Positions 7,593 through 15,948 are shown, numbered from the stretch's first letter. The stretch is 64,000 nt of DNA from Bradyrhizobium sp. LTSP849 (GCF_000938255.1 NZ_JYMR01000039.1:62001-126000); one strand, 5' to 3'. The notes: generated by a model from the sequence alone, not told the origin. Program-made: numbers and translations.

Positions 7593-9202
7593 GCAACGAG
7601 ATTCGCGACCAGGTACCCGCCGACTGCGCGGGCGCCCACGAGATCGGCTTTGCCGTTCCGCAAATCTACAATGCCAGCCGCGTGCTGTTCGACAATCTCG
7701 CCAAGGGACATGGTGACAGGCTCGCACTCATCGGTCCGGCGGGCACGCGCAGCTATGCCGAGCTGTGCGCTGACGCCAGCCGCTGGGGCAATGGTTTTGC
7801 CGCGCTCGGCCTGAAGCGCGGCGACCGCGTGCTGCTGTTCCTCGACGACACCCCGGCCTATCCGGCCGCGTTCTTCGGCGCGGTGCGCGCCGGCTTCGTG
7901 CCGCTGCTGATCAATACGCTGACGCCGCCGGATCTCCTGCAATTCTATCTCGCGGATTCCGGCGCCAGTGTTGCGGTGGCCGAGTCGGAGTTTTGCGCGC
8001 GCTTCAATGCAGAGGCCTGCAAGGCGACCTGCCTGCGCACATTGATCGTCGTCAATGGCGAGGTGCGCGACCACGCCGCACCGGAAGCGATCGCCGCAGC
8101 AGACTGGCTTCCTCAATTCCCGACCGAGCGCGCAGAAGCCGATACGCATCGCGACGAGATGGCGTTCTGGATGTACTCGTCCGGCTCGACCGGCCGGCCC
8201 AAGGGCATCGTGCATCTCCAGCACGATATGGCCTATAGCGATGCCGCTTTCGCCCAGAACGTGCTGAAACTCGCGCCGGACGACATCTGCTTCTCGGTGC
8301 CGAAGATCTTCTTCGCCTACGGCTTTGGCAATTCCGTCACCTTCCCGTTCTCGGCCGGCGCCGTGACGCTGCTGCTGCCGGGCCAGCCTAAGCCGGCAAC
8401 GATCTTCGCAGCGATCGAACAGTACAAGCCGACGGTCTTCTTCGGCCTGCCGACGCTCTATACGTCCCTGACCAAGGCCGCAGGCGCGGACAAGACAAAT
8501 TTCTCGTCGCTGCGCATGGCGCTGTCCGCCGCCGAAGTGCTCTCGGCCGACGTGTTCAACGGCTGGAAGACGCTCACGGGACTTGAGATTGTCGAAGGCC
8601 TCGGCTCGACTGAGGTGCTGCACATCTACCTCTCCAACCGCGAGGGGCAGAAGAAGCTCGGCGCGGCGGGCCTGCGCGTGCCTGGCTACGAGGTCGCGCT
8701 TCGCGACAAGGACGGTCGCGACGTCGGCGACAATGAGGAAGGCATTTTGTGGGTACGCGGTGATTCCAACACGCCGCTGTACTGGAACCGGCCGGACAAA
8801 TCCGCCGAGACGATTCGTGAGGGCGGCTGGATCTACACCGGCGACCGCTTCGTCCGCGACAGCGAAGGCTTCCACTTCTTCCGTGGCCGCGCCGATGACC
8901 TCATCAAGATTTCCGGCCAGTGGGTTTATCCGCTCGAGGTCGAGCTGTGCCTCGCCGACCACCCCGACATTCGCGAATGCGCGGTGTTCGCGGCGGAGCT
9001 ACCGGACCGGCGCATGACGCTGAAGGCTGTGGTGGTGATGAATAGAAGCGGCGCCGACCAGAGCGAGGCGACGCGAAAGCTCCAGGACTACGTGAAGGGC
9101 AAGCTGCTGCCGTACAAATATCCGCGCGAGGTGATCTTCATCGACGAACTGCCGAAGACGGGCACGGGGAAGATTGATCGGCAGGCGTTGTTGCGGATGT
9201 GA
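7589..9202 (+). CDS. benzoate-CoA-ligase-family enzyme (probable salicylate- or hydroxybenzoate-CoA ligase)
   Basis: The 537-residue adenylate-forming enzyme has the P-loop SSGSTGRPKG near residue 195, EGLGSTEVLHIYLSN, YTGDRFVRDSEGF with the ribose-binding Asp, the hinge RADDLIKISGQWVYPLEVE, and the catalytic Lys in LPKTGTGKIDRQALL near the end. The pattern fits the benzoate-CoA ligase branch rather than acetyl-CoA synthetases. It would activate the aromatic acid with ATP and CoA for the upstream monooxygenase, with which it overlaps by 4 bp. Its transcription unit ends in the repeat/MITE region at 9237-9524. The aromatic acid used is inferred from the gentisate context. Confidence 0.87.
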   Translation: MSNEIRDQVPADCAGAHEIGFAVPQIYNASRVLFDNLAKGHGDRLALIGPAGTRSYAELCADASRWGNGFAALGLKRGDRVLLFLDDTPAYPAAFFGAVRAGFVPLLINTLTPPDLLQFYLADSGASVAVAESEFCARFNAEACKATCLRTLIVVNGEVRDHAAPEAIAAADWLPQFPTERAEADTHRDEMAFWMYSSGSTGRPKGIVHLQHDMAYSDAAFAQNVLKLAPDDICFSVPKIFFAYGFGNSVTFPFSAGAVTLLLPGQPKPATIFAAIEQYKPTVFFGLPTLYTSLTKAAGADKTNFSSLRMALSAAEVLSADVFNGWKTLTGLEIVEGLGSTEVLHIYLSNREGQKKLGAAGLRVPGYEVALRDKDGRDVGDNEEGILWVRGDSNTPLYWNRPDKSAETIREGGWIYTGDRFVRDSEGFHFFRGRADDLIKISGQWVYPLEVELCLADHPDIRECAVFAAELPDRRMTLKAVVVMNRSGADQSEATRKLQDYVKGKLLPYKYPREVIFIDELPKTGTGKIDRQALLRM

Positions 9203-9236
9203 GGCTGTGAGGCTGTGACCGCGCCGCACATTCAGT

Positions 9237-9524
9237 GTCGTCCCGGCGAAGGCCGGGACCCATACGCCGAGGCCGTAGTTGTGGCGTGGGGTGGTCATTG
9301 CCAATCCCCGCCAATTCAAGATTTGTGGTTATGGGTCCCGGCCTTCGCCCTAGTGTATGCACACATCTCAAAAACCGACTCAGATACAGGGACTTAGATG
9401 CCCCCCGGTTTTTGAGCGATCCTATCGTGGGCACGTTTGCGTCCTTGATAAGACTCACATTTTTTGAAGCTGCCGATGACGGTCAAAAGATGTGTGCATA
9501 CAGTAGGGCCTTCGCCGGGACGAC
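9237..9524. repeat. dispersed palindromic repeat, family A copy 1, split by a MITE
   Basis: A 27-bp left arm at 9237-9263 (starting GTCGTCCCGGCGAAGG) has its inverted partner at 9331-9349 plus 9517-9524. The right arm is cut by the 157-bp element at 9350-9506 and its 10-bp duplication. Intact copies are at 20903-21029 and 47606-47725. The arms enclose about 67 bp of non-conserved sequence. Together with the MITE this explains all of the 359-bp gene-free gap 9203-9561. Confidence 0.85.
9350..9506. mobile_element. MITE-like element, 157 bp, with 19-bp inverted ends and 10-bp target duplication
   Basis: The left end is CTAGTGTATGCACACATCT (9350-9368). The right end, read inward on the other strand, is CTACTGTATGCACACATCT (9488-9506), so 18 of 19 bases match. 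It is flanked on both sides by GGCCTTCGCC (9340-9349 and 9507-9516). Removing the element and one duplicate restores a perfect family A repeat arm, which proves insertion. Inside is an 11-bp inverted repeat, CTCAAAAACCG (9367-9377) with CGGTTTTTGAG (9406-9416). No transposase fits in 157 bp, so it must have been moved in trans. I do not recognise the parent insertion-sequence family. Confidence 0.88.
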
Positions 9525-9561
9525 GGTGGAGAATGAGGCGCGAGCGCAGCCTCCCACCCCC

Positions 9562-10074
9562 TCACCCCGCCTTCCCCAGATGCTCCAGCGCATCCTCGGC
9601 TCGCAACGGCACCCGTGACGCCTCGTTGTTGAGATCGACGAGCTGCACCAAGAGCCCCATCAACGCCTTGCGGTCGGCAGGCTTCAGCGGCTCCAGCATG
9701 CGCGCCTGAGCACGCTCGACTGCCGGAACGATCTCGCGCAGAATCGCGGCGCCCGGCCTAGTCAGATAGAGCAGCTTGATCCGCTTGTCCTCGGGCGCAG
9801 GCCTGCGATCGATATAGTCCTTGGCCTGAAGCCGCTCGATCACGCTGCCGAGGGTGGAGCGGTCAAAGGCGATCACCGCCGACAGCCGCGTCGCGTCGAT
9901 GCCGGGATGGGCGTGGATCGCGATCAGCGCCGCATATTGCACCGGGGTCAGGTCGAACGCCTTGCACTCCTCCATGAAGATCGAGACGGCGATCTGCTGC
10001 ATCCGACGGAACAGATAGCCCGGCGCGGCATAGACCGCGTCGATCGTGATCGGAGCGGCAGGCTTACTCGGCAT
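9562..10074 (-). CDS. MarR-family transcriptional regulator of the gentisate locus
   Basis: The 170-residue winged-helix protein has the MarR core: LTPVQYAALIAIHAHPGID, the recognition helix region DATRLSAVIAFDRSTLGSV, and the wing DYIDRRPAPEDKRIKLLYLT with the conserved D-x-R. The start at 10074 (MPSKPAAPITID) was chosen because the frame upstream is out-of-family and lies within the isomerase gene. That ATG overlaps the isomerase end by 11 bp, so the two are co-transcribed. Such regulators usually repress aromatic catabolism until a ligand, often an aryl-CoA, binds. The likely operators are the paired motifs at 6401-6423 and 10739-10761. Confidence 0.88.
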   Translation of the reverse strand: MPSKPAAPITIDAVYAAPGYLFRRMQQIAVSIFMEECKAFDLTPVQYAALIAIHAHPGIDATRLSAVIAFDRSTLGSVIERLQAKDYIDRRPAPEDKRIKLLYLTRPGAAILREIVPAVERAQARMLEPLKPADRKALMGLLVQLVDLNNEASRVPLRAEDALEHLGKAG

Positions 10075-10696
10075 CGGGCTGCTTCTCCGGTGCAGCGTTG
10101 GCGAAGGCAGGCAGCGCTTTCGCGGCGGCCTGAGCCTTGAGCAGGCGCGGATAGGCCGAGACATCGACGCCGAAGCGGCGCGCATTGGCGAGCTGCGGCA
10201 CCAGGCAGAGATCGGCGAGCGTCGGCGCATTACCGAAGCAGAACGGCCCCGGCTCGTCCCTGATCAGGGTCTCGCAGGCCGACAGCCCCTCGCGATTGAC
10301 CCAGGCCGCCCATTCCTGGACCTTCTCCTCCGCAAGCCCAAGCTCGCGCAATCGTGCCAGCACCTTCAAATTCTGGACGGGGTGAGTATCGCAGGCAATG
10401 GCGAGCGCGAAGGCGCGCACCTTGGCGCGTTGCAGCGGCTCTTTCGGCAGCAGCGGCGGGCTGGGATGGGTCTCATTGAGCCATTCGATGATGGCAACCG
10501 ATTGGGTCAGCACCGCGCCCGCATCATCCTCCAGCGCCGGCACCAGGCCCTGCGGGTTGATGGCGAGGTAGGCCGGCGCGCATTGCTCGCCCTTGCGAAG
10601 GTGATGCGGCAAATGCTCGGCGCCGAGGCCCTTGAGGTTCAGCGCGATCCGCACGCGGTAGGCGGCGCTGGAGCGGAAATAGCCATGCAGCTTCAT
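10064..10696 (-). CDS. zeta-class GST: maleylpyruvate/maleylacetoacetate isomerase
   Basis: The 210-residue protein has the zeta-GST active-site motif SSAAYRVRIALNLKG at residues 9-23, INPQGLVPALE, and a C-terminal helical domain with GNAPTLADLCLVPQL. This family converts maleylacetoacetate or maleylpyruvate to the fumaryl isomer with glutathione. Next to gentisate dioxygenase, maleylpyruvate is the natural substrate. It is divergent from the dioxygenase gene and shares a 90-bp promoter region with it, and it is followed by the overlapping marR. A GGGAGG ribosome site precedes the ATG. Sequence alone cannot split maleylpyruvate from maleylacetoacetate specificity. Confidence 0.86.
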   Translation of the reverse strand: MKLHGYFRSSAAYRVRIALNLKGLGAEHLPHHLRKGEQCAPAYLAINPQGLVPALEDDAGAVLTQSVAIIEWLNETHPSPPLLPKEPLQRAKVRAFALAIACDTHPVQNLKVLARLRELGLAEEKVQEWAAWVNREGLSACETLIRDEPGPFCFGNAPTLADLCLVPQLANARRFGVDVSAYPRLLKAQAAAKALPAFANAAPEKQPDAE

Positions 10697-10727
10697 CGAG
10701 ACCTCCCTTTCATTCTTGTTCGTCGCA

Positions 10728-10761
10728 TTGACGGTACCTAGATCGTAAGTATACTGTCAAT
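10728..10761 (+). promoter_or_regulatory. sigma70-type promoter with MarR-type operator before gentisate dioxygenase
   Basis: TTGACG (10728-10733), a 16-bp spacer and TATACT (10750-10755) make a strong promoter. The 23 bp at 10739-10761 repeat those at 6401-6423 with one mismatch and cover the -10, as expected for repression by steric block. The divergent isomerase-marR unit starts at 10696, so one site may control both directions. Confidence 0.72.
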
Positions 10762-10786
10762 CAATAAAACGAACGGGAGCCGCACC

Positions 10787-11827
10787 ATGGAAGCCGTGAC
10801 CAAGACGCCGGAACGCGAGGCCTTCTACAAGAAGATCGACGGCGAAAATCTCACCGCGCTGTGGACGGTGATGAGCGATTTGATCACGCCGGAGCCGAGA
10901 AGCGCCTGCCGGCCGCACCTCTGGAAATTCGATGTCATCCGCAACTACATGACCGAGGCAGGTCGACTGATCACCGCGAAGGAGGCTGAGCGGCGGGTGC
11001 TGGTGCTGGAGAATCCCGGCCTGCGCGGACAATCCAAGATCACGACCTCGCTCTATGCCGGCGTGCAGATGGTGGTGCCCGGCGACGTCGCGCCCGCGCA
11101 TCGGCACAGCCAGTCGGCGCTGCGCTTCGTGCTCGAAGGCAAGGGGGCCCACACGGCAGTGGACGGCGAGCGCACCGCGATGGAGCCCGGCGATTTCATC
11201 ATCACGCCGTCGATGACCTGGCATGATCATTCCAACGAAACGAGTGAGCCGATGTTCTGGCTCGACGGCCTCGATATTCCACTGGTGCAGTTCTTCGACT
11301 GCTCCTTTGCGGAAGGATCGAAGGACGACCAGCAGAAGATCACGAGGCCGGCCGGCGACAGCTTTGCGCGCTACGGCCACAATCTGCTGCCGGTCGACGT
11401 CAAGCGATCATCAAAGACTTCACCGATCTTCAGCTATCCCTATGCCTACACCCGCGAGGCGCTGGAAAAGGCTCGCGCGAGCCAGGAGTGGGACGCCTGC
11501 CACGGCCTGAAGCTGAAGTTCAGCAACCCCGAGACCGGCGATTTCGCGATGCCGACCATCGGCACTTTCATCCAGCTGCTGCCCAAGGGTTTCAAGACCG
11601 CGCGCTATCGTTCGACCGACGCCACGGTGTTCTGTCCGATCGAAGGCCACGGCCGCAGCCGTATCGGCGAGGCGACCTTCGAATGGGGCCCACGCGATTT
11701 GTTCGTGGTGCCGAGCTGGCAATGGGTGACGCACGAGGCGGACGAGGATGCGGTGCTGTTCAGCTTCTCGGATCGGCCCGTGCAGCAGAAGCTGGACTTG
11801 TTCCGGGAAGATCGCGGGAACGCGTGA
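10787..11827 (+). CDS. gentisate 1,2-dioxygenase
   Basis: The 346-residue bicupin has its N-terminal metal site in VAPAHRHSQSALRFVLEG (His105, His107) and PSMTWHDHSNE (His146, His148), the hallmark of gentisate and 1-hydroxy-2-naphthoate dioxygenases. The length is that of the family. It cleaves gentisate between C1 and C2 with Fe(II) and O2 to maleylpyruvate. The start has a GGGAGC ribosome site 8 bp upstream and a strong promoter. Related Bradyrhizobium ring-cleavage enzymes act on 5-nitrosalicylate, so substrate scope is open, but neighbours favour gentisate. Fumarylpyruvate hydrolase is not in the window. Confidence 0.9.
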   Translation: MEAVTKTPEREAFYKKIDGENLTALWTVMSDLITPEPRSACRPHLWKFDVIRNYMTEAGRLITAKEAERRVLVLENPGLRGQSKITTSLYAGVQMVVPGDVAPAHRHSQSALRFVLEGKGAHTAVDGERTAMEPGDFIITPSMTWHDHSNETSEPMFWLDGLDIPLVQFFDCSFAEGSKDDQQKITRPAGDSFARYGHNLLPVDVKRSSKTSPIFSYPYAYTREALEKARASQEWDACHGLKLKFSNPETGDFAMPTIGTFIQLLPKGFKTARYRSTDATVFCPIEGHGRSRIGEATFEWGPRDLFVVPSWQWVTHEADEDAVLFSFSDRPVQQKLDLFREDRGNA

Positions 11828-11832
11828 CTTTC

Positions 11833-11922
11833 GTAGGGTGGGCAAAGGCGCCCTTGCGCCGTGCCCACCATGCCTCCGCAATTGATGAAAAGATGGTGGG
11901 CACGCTTCGCTTTGCCCACCCT
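11833..11922. repeat. dispersed palindromic repeat, family B copy 1
   Basis: Outer arms GTAGGGTGGGCAAAG and CTTTGCCCACCCT, plus inner arms GTGCCCACCAT and ATGGTGGGCAC, form a long hairpin between the convergent dioxygenase and permease genes. The second copy is at 45189-45280. Confidence 0.82.
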
Positions 11923-11944
11923 TGTATTAGCGCGCTGATTGCGG

Positions 11945-12763
11945 CTACCGCCAGTGCAACAGCCGCGTCTCCAGCAGATTGATCACCCTGCCTACCACCA
12001 ACCCGAATACCGACAAGATCACCACGCCCGCCAGCAGTTGATCCGTCTGCATCAGATTGCCGGCCTGCAACACGAACGCACCGATCCCATATTGCGCGCC
12101 GATCATCTCGGCGCTGACGACGAGCAGCAGTGCCACTGACGCCGTAATACGAAAGCCCGCGAGAATCGCGGGCAGCGCGCCCGGCCAGATCACCTTGCGC
12201 ACGATGGTGGCGAACGGCACGTTGAAACTCTGCGCCATGCGGATCAGGTTGCGCGGCACCCCATCGACGCCGCTATAGACCGAGATCGCGGTCGAGAAGA
12301 ACACCCCTAACGCAATCGTCGCGATCTTCGGCTCTTCGCCGATGCCGAGCCAGAGGATCAGCAGCGGCAACAGCGCGATCTTCGGGATCGGGAACAGTGC
12401 GGAGATGAAGGTGATGCCGACGCTGCGTGCGAGTCGCGATAGGCCGATAGCGAAGCCCACCACAATGCCGGCGGCCGTTCCCAGCAGCCAGCCGACGCCG
12501 ATACGCAGGAGCGACGCCGAGAGATGCTGCCAGAGCGCGCCGGACACCGCGAGCTCATAGATCGCCCGCACGATCGCCGACGGCGCCGGCAGGAACAGGG
12601 GATTGACGAGACCGCCGCTGCCGGCCGCCTGCCAGAGCGCAATGACGAGCGCGAGCGCAATCCAGCCGCCGAAGCGGCTCGACGCGGGCACGAAGCCTGC
12701 GCCGCGGAAGCGGACGCGCCGGGTCGTATCGTCCTTCGGAGGCGTACCCGCGCGATCAAGCAT
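11945..12763 (-). CDS. SsuC/TauC-like ABC transporter permease
   Basis: The 272-residue inner-membrane protein has about six hydrophobic segments and the EAA-type loop (WPGALPAILAGFRITASVAL) that docks the ATPase, typical of the nitrate/sulfonate/taurine permease family. I start at 12763 (MLDRAGTPP), where the ATG lies in the last codons of the ATPase gene (8-bp overlap). An ATG at 12784 is possible. It is the last gene of a four-gene minus-strand unit with the FAD oxidoreductase, binding protein and ATPase. The substrate is unknown. Sulfonates, pyrimidine-like compounds and aromatic acids are all used by this family. Confidence 0.87.
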   Translation of the reverse strand: MLDRAGTPPKDDTTRRVRFRGAGFVPASSRFGGWIALALVIALWQAAGSGGLVNPLFLPAPSAIVRAIYELAVSGALWQHLSASLLRIGVGWLLGTAAGIVVGFAIGLSRLARSVGITFISALFPIPKIALLPLLILWLGIGEEPKIATIALGVFFSTAISVYSGVDGVPRNLIRMAQSFNVPFATIVRKVIWPGALPAILAGFRITASVALLLVVSAEMIGAQYGIGAFVLQAGNLMQTDQLLAGVVILSVFGLVVGRVINLLETRLLHWR

Positions 12764-13529
12764 GCTGCACCTCGCGCTCGGCATCGATCGCCTCGTTGCG
12801 GATCAGCGACCAGATCTGGTTCTGGAGCGCCAGCAGCTTTTCGCGCGCAGCGATTTCACCGCGCTCAGTGCGCGTCATCGGCACGCTCACCACCTCGCGA
12901 ATGCGGCCCGGACGACGCGACAGCACCACGATGCGGTCCGCAAGCCGCGCGGCCTCTTCGAGATTGTGGGTGACATAGACCGCGCCCATGCCGCCGTCGG
13001 CGAGCAGGCGGACGAAATCTTCCATCAGCAGCTCGCGGGTCTGCGAGTCCAGCGCCGACAGCGGCTCGTCCATTAGCAGGATCGCGGGACGCACCGCCAG
13101 CGCACGCGAAATGCCGACGCGCTGACGCATGCCGCCCGAGAGCTGTTTTGGATAGGTTTTGCGGAAATCGGTCAGGCCGGTGCGATGCAGAGCATCGTCG
13201 ACCAGCGCGTGGCGCTGCGCGGCCGAGAGTTGCGCGTGCAGCAACGGGAATTCGACGTTCTCCTCGACCGTCGCCCAGGGCAGCAGCGCAAAATCCTGGA
13301 ACACGAAGGTCAGCGGATTGAGGCTGTCCGCCGGCGGCGTGCCGCGCAGCTCGGGCGCGCCGGAGGACGGCTGCAACAGCCCGCCGAGGATCGACAACAG
13401 CGTGCTCTTGCCGCAGCCCGACGGCCCGACGATCGCCACGACTTCGCCGGCGCTGACCGTGAACGAGACGTCGTCGAGCACGGCGAGATCGCCGAAGCGA
13501 TGAGAGATGTGGTTGGCGATCAGGTCCAT
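12756..13529 (-). CDS. SsuB/TauB-like ABC transporter ATPase
   Basis: The 257-residue ATPase has Walker A GPSGCGKST near residues 35-43, a Q-loop in FVFQDFALLPW, signature LSGGMRQRVGISRAL, Walker B ILLMDEPLSALD and the switch His in VYVTHNLEEA. It powers import through the overlapping permease gene, with the binding-protein gene 16 bp upstream. The branch is that of the nitrate/sulfonate/taurine importers. Confidence 0.9.
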   Translation of the reverse strand: MDLIANHISHRFGDLAVLDDVSFTVSAGEVVAIVGPSGCGKSTLLSILGGLLQPSSGAPELRGTPPADSLNPLTFVFQDFALLPWATVEENVEFPLLHAQLSAAQRHALVDDALHRTGLTDFRKTYPKQLSGGMRQRVGISRALAVRPAILLMDEPLSALDSQTRELLMEDFVRLLADGGMGAVYVTHNLEEAARLADRIVVLSRRPGRIREVVSVPMTRTERGEIAAREKLLALQNQIWSLIRNEAIDAEREVQHA

Positions 13530-13545
13530 GTGCTGCGTTCTATTC

Positions 13546-14550
13546 TCAATCCGCCCTCACGAAATCCCTGGCGATGATCGTATTCGCATCAAAGCCCTTG
13601 TCGGCGAAGCCCTGCTCCTGGAGCCATTTGATCTGGTTGTCGACGTTCTTGACGTCGAGCTTGCCGTCCGGATCGATATAGGCGCAGTTGCCCACCACCT
13701 GCTCAAGCGGCAAATTGGTGTACTTTGCGATGATCTCCAGCAGCGGTTTGGTCTGCTCGTTGATCGGGGCTGTGCCGTCTTTCATCGCGGCGAGGATCAC
13801 GTCGTGATACTCGCGGTCGGCTTTTGCCAGCACACCGAGCAGTTTTGTCACCAGCACCTTGTTGGTCAGCGTCTTCGGCGAGGCGAACACCGCGCCCAAT
13901 TGCCAGGGCGTCTCGTCGCCAACCCAGCCCAGGAACTTCGCGCCGCCGTCATCCATCAGCTTTCGCGCGGTCGAAATCGGCAGCAGCGCCGCATCGACCG
14001 TCTCGCCCTTCAGCGCCGCCGCCGCGTTCGATAGCGATTGCAGCGGGATGATCTTCACCTCCGCGAGCTTGAAGCCGTATTTGTCGGCAAGCAGACCGAG
14101 CGAATAGTGAAAGCTCGATCCGACCTGCGTCACGGCCACGCGCTTGCCGGCGAGGTCCTTCGGCGTCTTCAATCCGGCCGCATAAGCATTGTTGCTGGCG
14201 AAATAGCCGATCAGCGGATAGCCGGCCTTCTCGCGGCTCATGCCGCCGATCACCTTCAGCACGCCCTTGCCGGCGAGATTGTAGAGACCGGCCGTGAAGG
14301 CGGTGACACCGAAATCGATGTCGCCCGAGGTGGTCGCGACCGCGATTGGCTGCGCCGCGTCGAAGAATTTCAGCTCAACGTCGAGGCCGGCATCGCGAAA
14401 ATAGCCCTTGTCCTGGGCGATGAAGACGGGCGCGGACGACGACAGGCGGAGCACGCCGATCTTGGCCTTCAGCGCGTCCTCGGCCCAGGCCGTGCCCATC
14501 GCCATGATCGCCACCAGGCCGGCAGCTGCGAGCCGCGCAATCCCGATCAT
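13546..14550 (-). CDS. SsuA/TauA/NMT1-like ABC substrate-binding protein
   Basis: The 334-residue protein has a signal peptide (MIGIARLAAAGLVAIMAMGT, cleavage near AWA) and the NMT1/THI5-like fold: IGVLRLSSSAPVFIAQDKGYF, DAAQPIAVATTSGDIDFGVT, DLAGKRVAVTQVGSSFHYSL. It captures the solute in the periplasm for the adjacent permease and ATPase. It starts 33 bp after the end of the FAD oxidoreductase, so all four genes form one unit. The ligand cannot be told from sequence. Confidence 0.88.
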   Translation of the reverse strand: MIGIARLAAAGLVAIMAMGTAWAEDALKAKIGVLRLSSSAPVFIAQDKGYFRDAGLDVELKFFDAAQPIAVATTSGDIDFGVTAFTAGLYNLAGKGVLKVIGGMSREKAGYPLIGYFASNNAYAAGLKTPKDLAGKRVAVTQVGSSFHYSLGLLADKYGFKLAEVKIIPLQSLSNAAAALKGETVDAALLPISTARKLMDDGGAKFLGWVGDETPWQLGAVFASPKTLTNKVLVTKLLGVLAKADREYHDVILAAMKDGTAPINEQTKPLLEIIAKYTNLPLEQVVGNCAYIDPDGKLDVKNVDNQIKWLQEQGFADKGFDANTIIARDFVRAD

Positions 14551-14583
14551 CCCGTTTCCTCTCGTGGTTCTCTTAGCAGCCCG

Positions 14584-15948
14584 TCACAGGCCCTCGGGCA
14601 CCGGCTGGTCCCGTCCGATGAAGGCGCCCTGTTGTTTCAACGTTTCCTGCAACTTTTCAACCGGGATTTCGCGTGGAATCCGATTACCCGACAGCGCCAG
14701 CGCTGCGGCGGAACCGGCGGCCTCCCCCATCACGAAACAGGCACCGGAAACCCGTGCCGCCGACTGGCCCTCATGTGTCATCGAGGCACAGCGGCCGGCG
14801 ACCAGGAGATTGTCGACGCCTTCGGGCACCAGCATGCGGTAGGGCAGCTCATTATAGCCACGCGATTCCGGGATCGGCGGAAAGGTGAAGACGACGTCGC
14901 CGGGAACATGGGCCTCGATCGGCCAGCCGTTGACCCCGATCGAATCCTCGAACGAGGCGCAGCCAAGCACGTCCTCGCCGCTGAGCTGGTAGCCGCCCTT
15001 GATGCGGCGGGTCTCGCGGATGCCGAGCTGCGGCGGCAGGTCGACGATGTAGGATTTTTCGAAGCCCGGCACGGTGCGCAGGAATTCGAAGGCGGCGAGC
15101 GCCTGTTTGCGGCCCTCAATCTCGCCGCGAGTGAGATCATCCGGTTCGATGCCATTGATGGCGTGGCCATCCTCGCGCGCCACTTGCGTAAAATTCACCC
15201 GCCATTCGATACCGGACTTCTGCGGCCGCACGATCGCGCTTTTGCGCGGAAATTTGTGCGTTCCAGCAGCAGTGGCCTTCTCCATCAATTGCGGGATGGT
15301 GCGCCAGGCCTCGCCCGCCTTCTCGGGATCGATGCCGTTGAGACGGAGCATCATCGACGGATACATCGGATGGCCGTGCTCGTCGCCGAATTCGAACGGC
15401 GCGCCGGCCCACACCGCGAGATCGCCGTCGCCGGAGCAATCGATGAAGATCTCCGAGCGCACCGCCTGCCGGCCGGCCTTGGTCTCCACCATCAGCGCGT
15501 CGATGCGGCGGTCATCGCCCATCACCACGCCGGCGCCGAGCGCGTGGAAGAGGATGTGCACCTTGTGGCTGGCGAGCAGTTCATCGGCCGCGATCTTGTA
15601 GGCCGCGGTGTCGTAGGCCTGGGCAAAGACCTTGCCGAGGATCAAATGCGGGGCGTTGAGGCCGTTCAGCAGATCGATCCGCGCCAGCAGCTCGGATGCC
15701 ATGCCCTGCACCAGCCGGTGGGCCTGGCCAAAGACGTTACCGTGCAGGCCGCAGAAATTGGTGACGCCGGCAGCGGTGCCCATGCCGCCGAGGAAGCCAT
15801 AACGCTCGATCAGCAACGTCTTTCGCCCTGCGCGCGCGGCTGACGCTGCCGCCACGATGCCGGCCGGGCCGCCGCCGAGAACGACGACTTCATATTCGCC
15901 GTAGAGCGGCACCTGGCGCGCTGGTTCTTCGATCGTCGTGGCCCGCAT
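14584..15948 (-). CDS. FAD-dependent oxidoreductase (FAD_oxidored/PF12831 type)
   Basis: The 454-residue flavoprotein has a dinucleotide motif VVVLGGGPAGIVAAASAARA near residue 22, the ERYGFLGGMGTAAG block, DCSGDGDLAVWAGAPFE, and a C-terminal LVAGRCASMTHEGQSAARV FAD site. This layout is that of PF12831 flavoproteins, many of which have unknown substrates. It is first in a unit with an Ssu/Tau-type importer and is divergent from a LysR gene 113 bp away, so it probably oxidises or reduces the imported compound. No membrane segment is seen. Confidence 0.82.
   Translation of the reverse strand: MRATTIEEPARQVPLYGEYEVVVLGGGPAGIVAAASAARAGRKTLLIERYGFLGGMGTAAGVTNFCGLHGNVFGQAHRLVQGMASELLARIDLLNGLNAPHLILGKVFAQAYDTAAYKIAADELLASHKVHILFHALGAGVVMGDDRRIDALMVETKAGRQAVRSEIFIDCSGDGDLAVWAGAPFEFGDEHGHPMYPSMMLRLNGIDPEKAGEAWRTIPQLMEKATAAGTHKFPRKSAIVRPQKSGIEWRVNFTQVAREDGHAINGIEPDDLTRGEIEGRKQALAAFEFLRTVPGFEKSYIVDLPPQLGIRETRRIKGGYQLSGEDVLGCASFEDSIGVNGWPIEAHVPGDVVFTFPPIPESRGYNELPYRMLVPEGVDNLLVAGRCASMTHEGQSAARVSGACFVMGEAAGSAAALALSGNRIPREIPVEKLQETLKQQGAFIGRDQPVPEGL

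Noticed and set aside
9350..9506. The inverted repeats read as a CRISPR unit, riboswitch or terminator.
   Set aside because: There is only one unit with no spacers. The exact 10-bp target duplication and the restored repeat arm prove insertion of a mobile element.
14038..15843. A 601-codon plus-strand frame across the FAD oxidoreductase.
   Set aside because: It is antisense to a protein with complete FAD motifs, and its translation is Arg/His/Ala-rich without a family pattern.
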